64,000 nt of DNA from Microbacterium algeriense (GTDB lineage Bacteria; Actinomycetota; Actinomycetes; Actinomycetales; Microbacteriaceae). Below, in pieces: positions 11,620 through 20,733 of the stretch. The DNA lies in assembly GCF_008868005.1 (NCBI RefSeq), contig NZ_WAAO01000002.1:806001-870000 (forward strand). Reading direction: 5' to 3'. The notes under the pieces were generated by a model. That model was not told where the DNA came from. It worked only from the letters and a program-made list of their open reading frames with translations, and did no database searches. The number at the start of each line of letters is the position of its first letter. Within the stretch, counting starts at the first letter, position 1. A program made the translations under genes and the position numbers.

Positions 11620-14577
11620 TCAGCCCTCGAACAGGCCGCGGATGTCCTCGGCGGAGAGCGACTGCGCGAACAGGGCCTCGTCGTCCAGCACCGCGGTGAA
11701 CAGCCGTGCCTTGCGGCGCTGCAGATCGAGCACCTTCTCCTCGATCGTGCCGGTGGCGATCATCCGGTAGACGAACACCTGGCTCTCCTGGCCGATGCGG
11801 TGCGTGCGGTCGACCGCCTGCGCCTCGGCCGCCGGATTCCACCACGGATCCAGGAGGAACACGTAGTCGGCCTCGGTCAGCGTCAGACCGAATCCGCCGG
11901 CCTTCAGGCTGATCAGGAAGACGGGCTGCTCCCCCGCGGTGAAGCCGTCGACGACCTTCTGGCGGTGGCGGGTCGAGCCGTCCAGATGCGCGTAGGGGAT
12001 GCGCGCGGTGTCGAGACGCTCGGCCGCGAGGTCGAGGAACGAGGTGAACTGGCTGAAGACGAGCGCCCGGTGGCCCTCGGCCTGGAGCTCGACCACCCGT
12101 TCGAGCAGCACGTCGAGCTTGCGCGAGCCGATCCCCGCATCCGCCGGATCGACCAGCCCGGGGGCCAGACTGAGCATGCGCATCAACGTGAGCGAGCGGA
12201 ACACGATGAAGCGGTTGCGATCGAGGTCTTCCAGCAGCCCGAGCACCTTCTGCCGTTCGCGCTGCAGGACGGTGTCGTAGAGCGCTCGGTGAGCGGAGCT
12301 GAGCTCGACCTCGAGGATCTGCTCCTGCTTCGCCGGGAGGTCAGGCGCGACGATCTCCTTCGTCCGCCGCAGGAGCAACGGGCGGATGCGCCGACGCAGC
12401 TGTTCGAGGCGCCGCTGCCGGTACGCGCCGCCCTCCTCGTTCTCGGGGACCTTGCCCTGCTCGATCGGCTGGATGTACTGCTCGCGGAACTTCCGTGCAG
12501 AGGCGAAGAGTCCCGGCGCGGTGAGCTTCAGCAGCGCCCAGAGCTCGCTGAGGCTGTTCTCCATCGGCGTCCCGGTCACGGCGAACGTCACATCCGCGCG
12601 GAAGGAGGCCACCGCACGATGGAGCTTCGTCGCCGGGTTCTTCACGAACTGCGCCTCATCGAGGATGAGTCCGGCCCAGTCGACGCGAGCGTACTCGGCT
12701 TCGTCGATCCGGGCGATCGCATAGCTCGTGATGACCACGTCGGCGTCCGCCACGGCCTCGGCCAGGGAAGGCCCCTGCGTGCTGTGGCGGACGTGGACGC
12801 GAAGGGACGGGACGAACCGGGCAGCCTCGTTGCGCCAGGTGGACAGCACCGAGGTGGGCGCGACGACCAGGAAGGGGCGCCGCTCCCCCTCCTCGCGGGC
12901 ATGCATCAGGAGCGCGAGCAGCTGCAGCGTCTTGCCCAGCCCCATGTCGTCCGCCAGGATGCCGCCGAGACGATGACTCCAGAGGAACGCGAGCCAGTCC
13001 AACCCGTCCTTCTGGTACGGGCGGAGCTCCGCGCGCAGACCGCTCGGAACCGGGACAGCGGGCACCGACTCCGCCTGCCGGAGACCTTCCGCCGTCGCCC
13101 GCCAGGTCACCGCGGGCAGTGCCTCGTCGGCGAGGTCCTCGAACTCCTCCCAGAGGTCGGTCTGGTAGCGACTGATCCGCGGCCCGGTCTCCCATTCATC
13201 CAGTTCGCCGCATTCCTCGATCAGCTCCCGCAGACGATCCAGTGCCCGGTGGTTCAGGGAGAAGTAGCTGCCGTCCACCAGGAGGAGCTTCCTGCGCCCC
13301 TTGCTGAGCGCCGTGAACAGCGGTTCGAACGGGATCGTGCGTCCGTCGATCTTGACCAGGACGCCGAGGTCGAACCAGTCCGGGTCGCTGCTCTCGACGG
13401 TCGAGACAGTGATCTCCGGTACACCCGTCAGTTCGTGGTAATCCTTCCGGCGACCCGAGACGGCCACGGTCACGCCCTCCGTCTCGAGCGCCGGCACGGT
13501 GCGGGTCACGAACTCGGCGGCGGCGACATCGTGGAACGCGCCCGTCGCGGCGAGCTCCTCGCCGTGTCGCTCCGTCCAGACGGCCCGGATCCTGCCGCGG
13601 AGGAGATCTTCGGCAGCCGTGTCGCGGACGGCCTCGCCGCCGGCCGGGAACGGCACCCGCCCGAAGCCGGGATAGTCCCACTCGAACGCGTACCGGACGG
13701 TGTCGCCGCGCAGGAACGACAGGGCGAGCACGGCGCGGGGTGCCGGCAGCGTCGGGAGCTCGACGCGGCCGACGGCACGCACCGCGACCCGCCGCGCGAG
13801 CAGGGGGTACGCGTCGCGGAGGAACGCGGCTTCCTCGTGGGCCGGCACCTCGAGTCCGCTCCTCGCACCGAGGAGTGCGTGGACAGGCTCGCTGATCGCC
13901 GCCTCGGCCAGCGTCACCTCGAGCCGGGATCCGTGCTGCACGACCTCGTACACGCCGCTGTGACCGATCACGCGGACGTCGGCAGGGTCTGCGACGCGAC
14001 CGTCGAGCGTGATCTCGGGACGGAGGACGAGTCCGCCGTCGTCACCCCTCCGGATCGCGGCACCGATCTCCGCCCGCTCGGCGAGCAGGACGGTCGTGCT
14101 CTTCTGGGCGGCGACGAGCGGGATCCCGGCCCCCTCGGCCGCGCGAAGATGCCCCCAGAGCAGGCCGGACTCGATGAGGTCGACGATCAGCCAGTCCCCG
14201 GCGGTGCCGGAGAGGAGCGTGTCCCTGGCGATGCTCAGCAGGTCGGCGAACCATCGTGAGCGTTCGCGGCCGTACTGCGTCGGCGAGCGTCTCACCGCGT
14301 CCCAGGTCGCCGTCCCCTGCACCCAGGCGCCGGTCGCGGTGCTCCGCTCCAGCGGGCGGATGCCGAGCAGGATGTCGCCGGTGCCCTTCGCGACGTCACG
14401 GGCGGTCGCCGTGCGCTGCGGGCGGGAAGCCCACGGGTTCGCACCGCGTCCGTCGCGGACCCGCAGCTCGATGCCGAGCGCGAGCCTCGCCTCGACGTCG
14501 ACGGGAGGCGCCCCGAGGATCGCCCGCCAATCCGACGACGATCCCTCCGAGCGGGACGGATCGTGCGAGAGGGCCAT
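11620..14577 (-). CDS. SNF2-family DEAD/DEAH-box helicase
   Basis: 985-aa Swi2/Snf2-type ATPase that presumably moves on duplex DNA and remodels protein-DNA complexes. The N-terminal ~450 residues have no recognised domain. The helicase core then starts: motif I GGILADDMGLGKTLQ, motif Ia VVAPTSVLSTW, motif II LILDEAQFVKN, motif III AVTGTPMENSLSELW. The second lobe contains RALVFSQFTSFLDL, ISLKAGGFGLTLTEADYVFLLDPWWNP and motif VI DRTHRIGQ. No SWIM zinc-finger cysteines are seen at the N-terminus. It sits between nusB and the MBL-Rieske gene on the same strand. Cellular role unknown; bacterial relatives have been linked to repair and RNA polymerase recycling. Confidence 0.92.
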   Translation of the reverse strand: MALSHDPSRSEGSSSDWRAILGAPPVDVEARLALGIELRVRDGRGANPWASRPQRTATARDVAKGTGDILLGIRPLERSTATGAWVQGTATWDAVRRSPTQYGRERSRWFADLLSIARDTLLSGTAGDWLIVDLIESGLLWGHLRAAEGAGIPLVAAQKSTTVLLAERAEIGAAIRRGDDGGLVLRPEITLDGRVADPADVRVIGHSGVYEVVQHGSRLEVTLAEAAISEPVHALLGARSGLEVPAHEEAAFLRDAYPLLARRVAVRAVGRVELPTLPAPRAVLALSFLRGDTVRYAFEWDYPGFGRVPFPAGGEAVRDTAAEDLLRGRIRAVWTERHGEELAATGAFHDVAAAEFVTRTVPALETEGVTVAVSGRRKDYHELTGVPEITVSTVESSDPDWFDLGVLVKIDGRTIPFEPLFTALSKGRRKLLLVDGSYFSLNHRALDRLRELIEECGELDEWETGPRISRYQTDLWEEFEDLADEALPAVTWRATAEGLRQAESVPAVPVPSGLRAELRPYQKDGLDWLAFLWSHRLGGILADDMGLGKTLQLLALLMHAREEGERRPFLVVAPTSVLSTWRNEAARFVPSLRVHVRHSTQGPSLAEAVADADVVITSYAIARIDEAEYARVDWAGLILDEAQFVKNPATKLHRAVASFRADVTFAVTGTPMENSLSELWALLKLTAPGLFASARKFREQYIQPIEQGKVPENEEGGAYRQRRLEQLRRRIRPLLLRRTKEIVAPDLPAKQEQILEVELSSAHRALYDTVLQRERQKVLGLLEDLDRNRFIVFRSLTLMRMLSLAPGLVDPADAGIGSRKLDVLLERVVELQAEGHRALVFSQFTSFLDLAAERLDTARIPYAHLDGSTRHRQKVVDGFTAGEQPVFLISLKAGGFGLTLTEADYVFLLDPWWNPAAEAQAVDRTHRIGQESQVFVYRMIATGTIEEKVLDLQRRKARLFTAVLDDEALFAQSLSAEDIRGLFEG

Positions 14578-14596
14578 GCGCCCATCCTCTCCGGCA

Positions 14597-14622
14597 CCTC
14601 CGACAGCACCTGCTGACGGAGG
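14597..14622 (-). terminator. Hairpin after nusB, possible terminator
   Basis: CCTCCG-A-CAGC-ACCT-GCTG-A-CGGAGG forms a 10-bp stem with one internal mismatch immediately after the nusB stop codon on the minus strand. There is no U-tract, so it may be a pause, processing or Rho-assisted site separating nusB from the SNF2 gene. Confidence 0.4.
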
Positions 14623-14624
14623 GG

Positions 14625-15035
14625 TCAGGCGGCGCGTGCCACCCGCGCGAGCACCCCGTGCACGAAGGCGCCGGAGTCGTCGGTCGAGAACTCCTTGGCG
14701 AGCTCAACGGCCTCGTCGATCGCGACGGCCGTCGGGACCTCATCGTTGTAGAGGATCTCCCAGACCGCGATGCGCAGCAGGGCGCGGTCGACGGCGGGCA
14801 TCCGCTCCAGCTTCCAGTCCCTGCTGTGTGTCGTGATCTGCTCGTCGATCTCGTCGCGCTGGTCGATGATGCCGTCGACGATCTCGCGCGCATAGAGCCA
14901 CGAGGCCTCACGGGCGGGCTCGCTCGCCGCGCGCTTCGCCTCGGCTGCCAGGGTGACGGCGACGTCGTCACCGCGCACATCGGCGGAGAACAGGATGTCG
15001 AGAGCGCGCTTGCGCGCCTTCGTCCGGGCGCTCAC
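14625..15035 (-). CDS. nusB: Transcription antitermination factor NusB
   Basis: All-helical RNA-binding protein (136 aa) that with S10/NusE binds boxA in rRNA leaders and prevents premature termination. The sequence shows the family hallmarks ARKRALDILFSAD near the N-terminus, MPAVDRALLRIAVWEIL, and DEAVELAKEFSTDDSGAFVHGVLARV at the C-terminus. It starts 3 bp after the efp stop, the conserved efp-nusB pair. Confidence 0.96.
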   Translation of the reverse strand: MSARTKARKRALDILFSADVRGDDVAVTLAAEAKRAASEPAREASWLYAREIVDGIIDQRDEIDEQITTHSRDWKLERMPAVDRALLRIAVWEILYNDEVPTAVAIDEAVELAKEFSTDDSGAFVHGVLARVARAA

Positions 15036-15038
15036 GCC

Positions 15039-15599
15039 TTACTTCTCGCGGCCCAGGTAGTCACCCGTGCGGGTGTCGACCTTGACCTTGGTGCCCGCCT
15101 CGACGAACAGCGGCACCTGGATCTCGTAGCCGGTCTCGAGCGTGGCGGGCTTGGTGCCCGCCGACGAGCGGTCGCCCTGCAGGCCGGGCTCGGTGTACGT
15201 GATCTCGAGGACCACGGAGGCCGGGAGATCGATGTACAGCGGGTTGCCGTTGTTCAGGGCGATCGTGACGTTCTGGTTCTCGAGCAGGAAGTTCTTCGCG
15301 TCGCCGACCGTGGCCGCGCCGACCGTGATCTGGTCGAAGTCGCTCTGATCCATGAAGACGTAGCCGTCGCCGTCCGTGTACAGGTAGGTGTAGTCGCGGC
15401 GGTCGACGTTCTCGATCTCGATCTTCGCGCCGGCGTTGTAGGTGCGGTCGACGACCTTGCCCGAGACGACGTTCTTGAGCTTGGTGCGCACGAACGCACC
15501 GCCCTTGCCGGGCTTGACGTGCTGGAACTCGATGACGCTCCAGAGCTGCCCGTCGATGCTGAGGACGACGCCGTTCTTGATGTCTGCGGTAGATGCCAT
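15039..15599 (-). CDS. efp: Translation elongation factor P
   Basis: EF-P (186 aa) relieves ribosomes stalled at polyproline. Three beta-barrel domains are recognisable: KOW-like N-terminal domain with [18 protein letters not shown], the middle OB domain with [20 protein letters not shown], and the C-terminal OB domain ending [18 protein letters not shown]. The tip of domain I carries lysine in PGKGGA; no adjacent epmA/epmB or ymfI-like modification gene is present. First gene of the efp-nusB pair, with a 113-bp gap upstream that shows no clear promoter. Confidence 0.97.
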   Translation of the reverse strand: MASTADIKNGVVLSIDGQLWSVIEFQHVKPGKGGAFVRTKLKNVVSGKVVDRTYNAGAKIEIENVDRRDYTYLYTDGDGYVFMDQSDFDQITVGAATVGDAKNFLLENQNVTIALNNGNPLYIDLPASVVLEITYTEPGLQGDRSSAGTKPATLETGYEIQVPLFVEAGTKVKVDTRTGDYLGREK

Positions 15600-15712
15600 G
15601 CGCTGCGAGTTCCGTTCGTGAGTCTGCGGGGTCGGGCGGAGCCGACAGTCGATTCTAAGGGATCAGCGGCAAGACGCCCGCACGCGCGGGTGGCCGGGGA
15701 CGACTGCGCGGC

Positions 15713-16066
15713 TCACGACCGGTCACCGTCGATGTCGGCGAGAAGCCCGCGGAGGGCGTTCTCGATCGACGTGTGGTCGTACTGTCCTGCGCGACTCTCC
15801 CCGGAGATGACGGCGCACCGGTGGACACTGCGGAAGTCGCCGTACGGGAACTTCAGCCGGCCCTTGGTTCCTTCGGTCTCGTCCGTGTCCTCGCCGAGGT
15901 GCCACTTCGCGAACTCCGCCATCCCGTGCTTCTCGATGAACGCGTTCTCGTCTGCCGTGCTCGGTGCGTGCTCGCTCCAGTCGTCGCGCTCGTCCCGCAC
16001 CACCTCGCCGTCCTGCACCAGCTTGCGCGCGAGGGCGAGGGCGTCCTTGTTCAGTCGGACCGTCAT
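15713..16066 (-). CDS. Conserved actinobacterial hypothetical protein
   Basis: 117-aa soluble acidic protein without transmembrane segments or enzyme motifs. Notable conserved-looking text: GEVVRDERDDWSEHAPS, ENAFIEKHGMAEFAKWHLG, KGRLKFPYGDFRSVHRCAVIS and SRAGQYDHTSIENA. Similar proteins occur across actinobacteria, as far as I recall, with no assigned role. The start MTVRLNKD is preceded by AAAGAGG; the longer open frame upstream is Arg/Pro-rich and is not supported. It is on the same strand as aroQ upstream and efp downstream. Confidence 0.8.
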   Translation of the reverse strand: MTVRLNKDALALARKLVQDGEVVRDERDDWSEHAPSTADENAFIEKHGMAEFAKWHLGEDTDETEGTKGRLKFPYGDFRSVHRCAVISGESRAGQYDHTSIENALRGLLADIDGDRS

Positions 16067-16208
16067 GGGTGCCTCTTTCCTGCTCTTCGGCGTCGGACGG
16101 CCGCGAATGCGCCCGTCGCACCGGAACGTACGCCCGACTCCCGTCGGGGGACACCCCGTTGACGGCGGGCCCGTCGGCACTCATCCTGGGCGCAGAGGAG
16201 GTGCGCTC

Positions 16209-16583
16209 ATGCCGGGAAGAGCAGCACGCAGGCGCAGAGCTGACCCCGGCGCGGGGCTGGATCCCACACTGGTGACCAGTCAGCCGTCGCTGCGGTCGTC
16301 ATCCGGCACGATCTGGATCATCGTCGCCTCGCTGTTCGCGGCGATGAGCCTGGTGCCACTGGTCGGGATCATCGCGAACGGCGGTGCCGCCGCGTCCGTC
16401 GCCCTCGTGACGGCGACGCTCGTGGTGTGCGCGCTCATCGCGATGGTGGTGCTGCGATTCACCCTGCGCGACGGCCCGCCGCGTCTGCGCGCGCTCGCCG
16501 GCTGCTTCCTGGGCATGGCTCTGGTCGCGCTGCTCGGCATGGTGGTGTGCGTGATGATCGTGTGGGTTCCGCTGACCAGCTGA
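16209..16583 (+). CDS. Small integral membrane protein of unknown function
   Basis: 124-aa protein. An Arg-rich, probably cytoplasmic N-terminus (MPGRAARRRR) is followed by three hydrophobic segments: TIWIIVASLFAAMSLVPLVG (~34-56), AAASVALVTATLVVCALIA (~60-85) and LAGCFLGMALVALLGMVVCV (~95-120). The ATG has an excellent ribosome binding site (GAGGAGG, 6 bases upstream); the very long open frame upstream of it is antisense to other genes and was rejected. It is convergent with aroQ, 13 bp apart, and divergent from the preceding hypothetical. No known family recognised. Confidence 0.75.
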   Translation: MPGRAARRRRADPGAGLDPTLVTSQPSLRSSSGTIWIIVASLFAAMSLVPLVGIIANGGAAASVALVTATLVVCALIAMVVLRFTLRDGPPRLRALAGCFLGMALVALLGMVVCVMIVWVPLTS

Positions 16584-16596
16584 GATACGGACGCCC

Positions 16597-17031
16597 TCAG
16601 AGCAGCGAGACCAGCTCCCGCAGCGCTTCGGCGTAGCCCTCCAGGCCCCGTCCGATGACACGCACGGCTGCGACGTCGTGCAGGAACGAGTGGTGGCGGA
16701 ACTCCTCGCGGGCGTAGACGTCCGAGATGTGCACCTCCGCGAACGGCAGCGACACCCCGGTGAGGGCGTCCCGGAGCACGACGGAGGTGTGCGTGAGGCC
16801 TGCCGGGTTGATCACGATGCCCTCGCACTCCCCGCGGGCGTCGTGGATCGCGTCGATCAGGACGCCCTCGTGGTTGCTCTGCACGGCGCGGATCTCGAAG
16901 CCGAGCGGCGCCGCGGCCTCCGCCGTGATTCGCTCCACGTCCGCGAGTGTCGCCGTGCCGTACACCTCGGGCTCCCTGGTGCCGAGCAGGTTGAGGTTCG
17001 GGCCGTTGACCAGCAGGATGCGGCGGGTCAC
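16597..17031 (-). CDS. aroQ: 3-dehydroquinate dehydratase, type II
   Basis: Dehydrates 3-dehydroquinate to 3-dehydroshikimate. The 144-aa protein has all type II signatures: LLVNGPNLNLLGTREPEVYG, RAVQSNHEGVLIDAIHDA, GIVINPAGLTHTSVVLRDAL and PFAEVHISDVYAREEFRHHS. The start is a GTG (VTRRILL) that overlaps the aroB stop by four bases and has GGAGGTGGGGGA upstream; the longer open frame runs into aroB antisense-like text and is not real. Last gene of the aroE-C-K-B-Q run. Confidence 0.96.
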   Translation of the reverse strand: MTRRILLVNGPNLNLLGTREPEVYGTATLADVERITAEAAAPLGFEIRAVQSNHEGVLIDAIHDARGECEGIVINPAGLTHTSVVLRDALTGVSLPFAEVHISDVYAREEFRHHSFLHDVAAVRVIGRGLEGYAEALRELVSLL

Positions 17032-18116
17032 TCCCCCACCTCCTGATACGCGGCGAACAGCAGCGACTCGTCGGGGGCTCGGAGCACCGTGGGCTTCGCG
17101 ATGTCGTCGAGCAGGACGAAGCGGAGCATCCCCCCGCGGCTCTTCTTGTCGCGCTGCATCGTCGCGAGCAGCTGCGGCCACGCGCCGGCGCGGTAGGAGG
17201 TGGGAAGGCCGAGCGACTCCAGGATCGTGCGGTGGCGTTCCGCTGCGGTGTCGGACAGCCGTCCCGCCAGCCGGGACAGCTCGGCCGCATAGAGCATCCC
17301 GACCGAGATGGCAGCGCCATGCCGCCATCGGTACCGCTCCGCGTGCTCGATGGCGTGGCCGAGCGTGTGGCCGTAGTTGAGGATCTCGCGGAGCCCCGCC
17401 TCGCGGAAGTCGTCGGATACGACCTTCGCCTTCATGTCCACGGCCAGCTCGACGGCACGACGGAACTCCTCCGTCGTCGTGTCGACAGCGCGTGCCGGAT
17501 CCGCCTCGATGATGTCGAGGATCTCCGGCGCCCAGATGAAACCGGCCTTCACCACCTCGGCGAAGCCGGCGGTGGCCTCGTTCGGGCTGAGGCTGGACAG
17601 CTCGTCCAGGTCGCCGATCACCGCGCTCGGAGCCCAGAACGCGCCCACCAGGTTCTTGCCCTCGGCGGTGTTCACGCCGGTCTTCCCTCCGACGGACGCG
17701 TCGACGAGGCCGAGGACCGTGGTGGGCACCTGCACCAGCTGGACGCCCCGGAGCCACGTGGCCGCCACGAAGCCGGCGAGGTCGGTCACGGCTCCCCCGC
17801 CGTACCCCACGACCGCATCGCTGCGCGTGAAGTCCGCCTGCCCCATGACCTGCCAGCAGAACGCCGCCACCTCGATGCGCTTGCCCTGCTCCGCGTCGGG
17901 GATCTCCGCGAGGAGCACCTCGCGCTGGCCGTTCGCCGTGTCGGCGAGCAGCCGGTCGCGGAGCTCGGCCGCCCGTGCGGCGAGCGTCGGCGGATGCACC
18001 ACGAGGATCTTCCGCACCCCGGGAGCCAGCGCCTCGGAGACCCGATCGAGGACGCCACGTCCGATCGTGATGTCGTATGCGTCGTTCCCGGTGACGCTGA
18101 TGGTGGTCGTGCTCAT
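17028..18116 (-). CDS. aroB: 3-dehydroquinate synthase
   Basis: Converts DAHP to 3-dehydroquinate, second step of the shikimate pathway; NAD- and metal-dependent. The 362-aa protein has YGGGAVTDLAGFVAATWLRG, QVPTTVLGLVDASVGGKTGV, FAEVVKAGFIW, and the metal-binding histidines in NYGHTLGHAIEH. The start MSTTTISV overlaps the aroK stop by four bases (ATGA). Confidence 0.97.
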   Translation of the reverse strand: MSTTTISVTGNDAYDITIGRGVLDRVSEALAPGVRKILVVHPPTLAARAAELRDRLLADTANGQREVLLAEIPDAEQGKRIEVAAFCWQVMGQADFTRSDAVVGYGGGAVTDLAGFVAATWLRGVQLVQVPTTVLGLVDASVGGKTGVNTAEGKNLVGAFWAPSAVIGDLDELSSLSPNEATAGFAEVVKAGFIWAPEILDIIEADPARAVDTTTEEFRRAVELAVDMKAKVVSDDFREAGLREILNYGHTLGHAIEHAERYRWRHGAAISVGMLYAAELSRLAGRLSDTAAERHRTILESLGLPTSYRAGAWPQLLATMQRDKKSRGGMLRFVLLDDIAKPTVLRAPDESLLFAAYQEVGE

Positions 18117-18631
18117 CGCTGTTCCCTCTTCCATGCCACGATCTCGTCGGCGATCCGCTGCATCGGCCGCCGTGAAGTGTCGAATGTCGTCGAGGCCACT
18201 TCCGTGTACCACGGACGCCGCTCCTCGTAGATCCTCTTCCAGCGCTCGATCGGATCCTCTCCGGCGAGGAGCGGCCGGTTGCCGCCGCGGATCCGATCGG
18301 CCACGGCCTCCGCGCTCACCGTGAGGAACACGACCGAGTGCGCCTTGAGGAGCTCGCGGGTCTCGGCATCCGTCACGGCACCCCCGCCAAGCGAGATGAC
18401 GCCGCCGTCGGCGACGGCGACGGCGACGGCCTGCCGCTCGAGTTTCCGGAAGTACGCCTCGCCGTGCTCGGCGAAGAGGGCGGGGATCGGCCCGTGCGCG
18501 GCGACGATCCGCTTGTCGGTGTCGACGAAGTCGACCCCGAGTCGACGAGCGACCCGGCGTCCGACGCTGGTCTTGCCGGCCGCCATCGGACCGACGAGCA
18601 CCAGCGTCAGCGGCTCAGTCTCGCTCGTCAT
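18113..18631 (-). CDS. aroK: Shikimate kinase
   Basis: Phosphorylates shikimate at the 3-hydroxyl. The 172-aa P-loop kinase has the Walker [15 protein letters not shown], the shikimate-binding [18 protein letters not shown], and the lid region [13 protein letters not shown]. The start (MTSETEPL) lies within the end of aroC, a 17-bp overlap, which fits the compact operon; the longer upstream frame is an out-of-frame reading of aroC. Confidence 0.96.
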   Translation of the reverse strand: MTSETEPLTLVLVGPMAAGKTSVGRRVARRLGVDFVDTDKRIVAAHGPIPALFAEHGEAYFRKLERQAVAVAVADGGVISLGGGAVTDAETRELLKAHSVVFLTVSAEAVADRIRGGNRPLLAGEDPIERWKRIYEERRPWYTEVASTTFDTSRRPMQRIADEIVAWKREQR

Positions 18632-19844
18632 GCGCGATGAGCGCCGCCTCGGACACCGGCGTCGTGCGCAGCTCGGCGGGGATCCCGTCCAGGTACCCGT
18701 CGAGGTTGCGGCGCGTCTCGCGGATGCTGTCGCCGCCGAACTTCTCCAGCACGGCGTTCGCGAGTTCGATCGCGACCATCGCCTCGGCGACCACGCCCGC
18801 GGCGGGGACCGCACAGACGTCCGACCGCTGGTGATGCGCCGTCGCGTCGTCTCCGGTCGCGACGTCGATCGTGCGCAGTGCGTGCGGCACGGTCGCGATG
18901 GGCTTCATCCCGGCGCGGACCCGGAGCACGGTGCCCGTGGACATCCCGCCCTCGGTGCCTCCGGCGCGGTCGGACCCGCGGGTGATGCCGTCGGCGGTGG
19001 CGAAGAGCTCGTCGTGCGCGGCCGAGCCGCGGCGCCGCGTGGTCTCGAAGCCGTCGCCGACCTCGACGCCCTTGATCGCCTGGATGCTCATGAGCGCCTG
19101 AGCGAGCCGGCCGTCGAGGCGGCGGTCCCAGTGCACGTGGGATCCGAGTCCCGGCGGAAGGCCGTACGCGAGGACCTCCACGATGCCGCCGAGCGTGTCG
19201 CCGTCCTTCTTGGCGTCGTCGACCTCCGCGACCATGAGCGCCGAGGTCGCGGGGTCGAAGCACCGGAGCGGGTCGGCGTCGAGGGCGTCCACATCGTCCG
19301 GCGTCGGCAGCGGCGATCCGTCGGGCACGCGGACGGGGCCGATCGACAGCGTGTGGCTGACGAGCCGGATGCCCAGCTCCGCGAGGAACGATCGCGCGAT
19401 CGCCCCCAGCGCGACGCGCGCGGCGGTCTCCCGAGCGCTCGCGCGCTCCAGGATGGGCCGCGCCTCGTCGAAGTCGTACTTCTGCATGCCGACGAGGTCG
19501 GCGTGCCCGGGGCGGGGCCGCGTCAAGGGGGCGCCGCGTCCGCGGGACCGGTCCGTGAGCTCGACGGGCTCCGGGTTCATGACCTCGACCCACTTCGGCC
19601 ACTCCGTGTTGCCGATGCGCAGCGCGATGGGGCTGCCGAGACTGCGGCCGTGCCGCACTCCGCCGGAGATCGTCAGCTCGTCCTGTTCGAACTTCATGCG
19701 CGAGCCGCGGCCGTAGCCGAGCTTGCGACGGGCGAGGTCGGTCTGGATCGCCTCGGAGGACACAGGGACGCCGGAGGGCAGGCCCTCCATGACGGCGATG
19801 AGTTCTGGGCCGTGCGATTCGCCGGCCGTGAGCACGCGGAGCAT
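18615..19844 (-). CDS. aroC: Chorismate synthase
   Basis: Makes chorismate from EPSP using reduced FMN as cofactor. The 409-aa sequence begins [21 protein letters not shown] and contains the FMN-site stretches [45 protein letters not shown] and the C-terminal hallmark [20 protein letters not shown]. Full length for the family. Between aroE and aroK in the operon. Confidence 0.97.
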   Translation of the reverse strand: MLRVLTAGESHGPELIAVMEGLPSGVPVSSEAIQTDLARRKLGYGRGSRMKFEQDELTISGGVRHGRSLGSPIALRIGNTEWPKWVEVMNPEPVELTDRSRGRGAPLTRPRPGHADLVGMQKYDFDEARPILERASARETAARVALGAIARSFLAELGIRLVSHTLSIGPVRVPDGSPLPTPDDVDALDADPLRCFDPATSALMVAEVDDAKKDGDTLGGIVEVLAYGLPPGLGSHVHWDRRLDGRLAQALMSIQAIKGVEVGDGFETTRRRGSAAHDELFATADGITRGSDRAGGTEGGMSTGTVLRVRAGMKPIATVPHALRTIDVATGDDATAHHQRSDVCAVPAAGVVAEAMVAIELANAVLEKFGGDSIRETRRNLDGYLDGIPAELRTTPVSEAALIAHDERD

Positions 19845-19902
19845 TGCTCCAGTCTCCCATGCGTCGGCCCCCGTGCCGCGCCGCGTTTCGCGTCCGGTCG
19901 CG

Positions 19903-20733
19903 TCAGAGTGCGTCGCGCATCGCCGAGAGCACGCGCTCCTCCTGCGGAAGCGCCGCCCCCGGGTCTCCGTGCGCGAAGATGCGGATCTGTCGCACGGCCT
20001 GGTGCAGCAGCATCCCGAGTCCGGAGATCACGGGGGCGTGCCCCCACGATGCGGCGAGAGCGGACGGCCACGGGGCGTACGCGGCGTCGAAGAGAGCGCC
20101 TCCGGTCGCGGCGAGCTGTGCGGCGGTCGCGGGCGGAAGCGCCGAGCCGCTGGGGAGCGTCGCGATCGTGAGATCGACGGGCGGATGCGGAGCATCGAAG
20201 GGAGCGACGTCGACGCCCACCCCGAGCCGGTCTCCCAGGCCGACGAGAACCGCGGCCCGCTCCGGCCGCCGTGCCGCGACCATCGCTCGGTCGGCCCCGA
20301 TCTCCGCAGCCGCGACGAGTGCGGAGGCGGCCGTCGCGCCCGCGCCGAGGATGCGCACCCGCTCGACCGTCTCGATCCCGCCCTCGGACAGCGCGTCGAC
20401 GATCCCGCCGACGTCGGTGTTGAAACCCGCAGGCCGCGGGCCGAGCAGAAGGGTGTTCACGGCGCCGGTCAGCTCCGCATGGCGATCGTGCGTGGACGCG
20501 GCGCGGAACGCCGGCTCCTTGAGCGGCATGGTCAGCGAGAGGCCGCGCCAGCTCGCGTCCAGCTCCCCCATCGCCGCCGAGAACCCGTCGGCCGGGACCT
20601 GACGGCGCTCGTAGGTCCAATCGAACCCGAGCACCGCGTACGCCGCCGCGTGCAGCTGCGGAGACCGGGAGTGCGCGATCGGATCCCCCCAGACCGCCAG
20701 CCGGGACCGCGTCACCGGCTCAGCAGCCGCCAT
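19903..20733 (-). CDS. aroE: Shikimate dehydrogenase
   Basis: Reduces 3-dehydroshikimate to shikimate. The 276-aa protein shows the shikimate-binding [30 protein letters not shown] with the catalytic Lys, GAVNTLL, and a C-terminal [10 protein letters not shown]. The dinucleotide region has [17 protein letters not shown]. The gene starts 14 bp inside the end of mltG; the start MAAAEPVT was preferred because the longer reading would be antisense-like text over mltG. A 58-bp gap separates it from aroC. Confidence 0.95.
   Translation of the reverse strand: MAAAEPVTRSRLAVWGDPIAHSRSPQLHAAAYAVLGFDWTYERRQVPADGFSAAMGELDASWRGLSLTMPLKEPAFRAASTHDRHAELTGAVNTLLLGPRPAGFNTDVGGIVDALSEGGIETVERVRILGAGATAASALVAAAEIGADRAMVAARRPERAAVLVGLGDRLGVGVDVAPFDAPHPPVDLTIATLPSGSALPPATAAQLAATGGALFDAAYAPWPSALAASWGHAPVISGLGMLLHQAVRQIRIFAHGDPGAALPQEERVLSAMRDAL

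Noticed and set aside
9853..14259. A 1468-codon open frame on the plus strand across the MBL-Rieske and SNF2 genes
   Set aside because: The minus-strand genes have clear catalytic motifs; the plus frame crosses two genes and a gap and has no recognisable domain.
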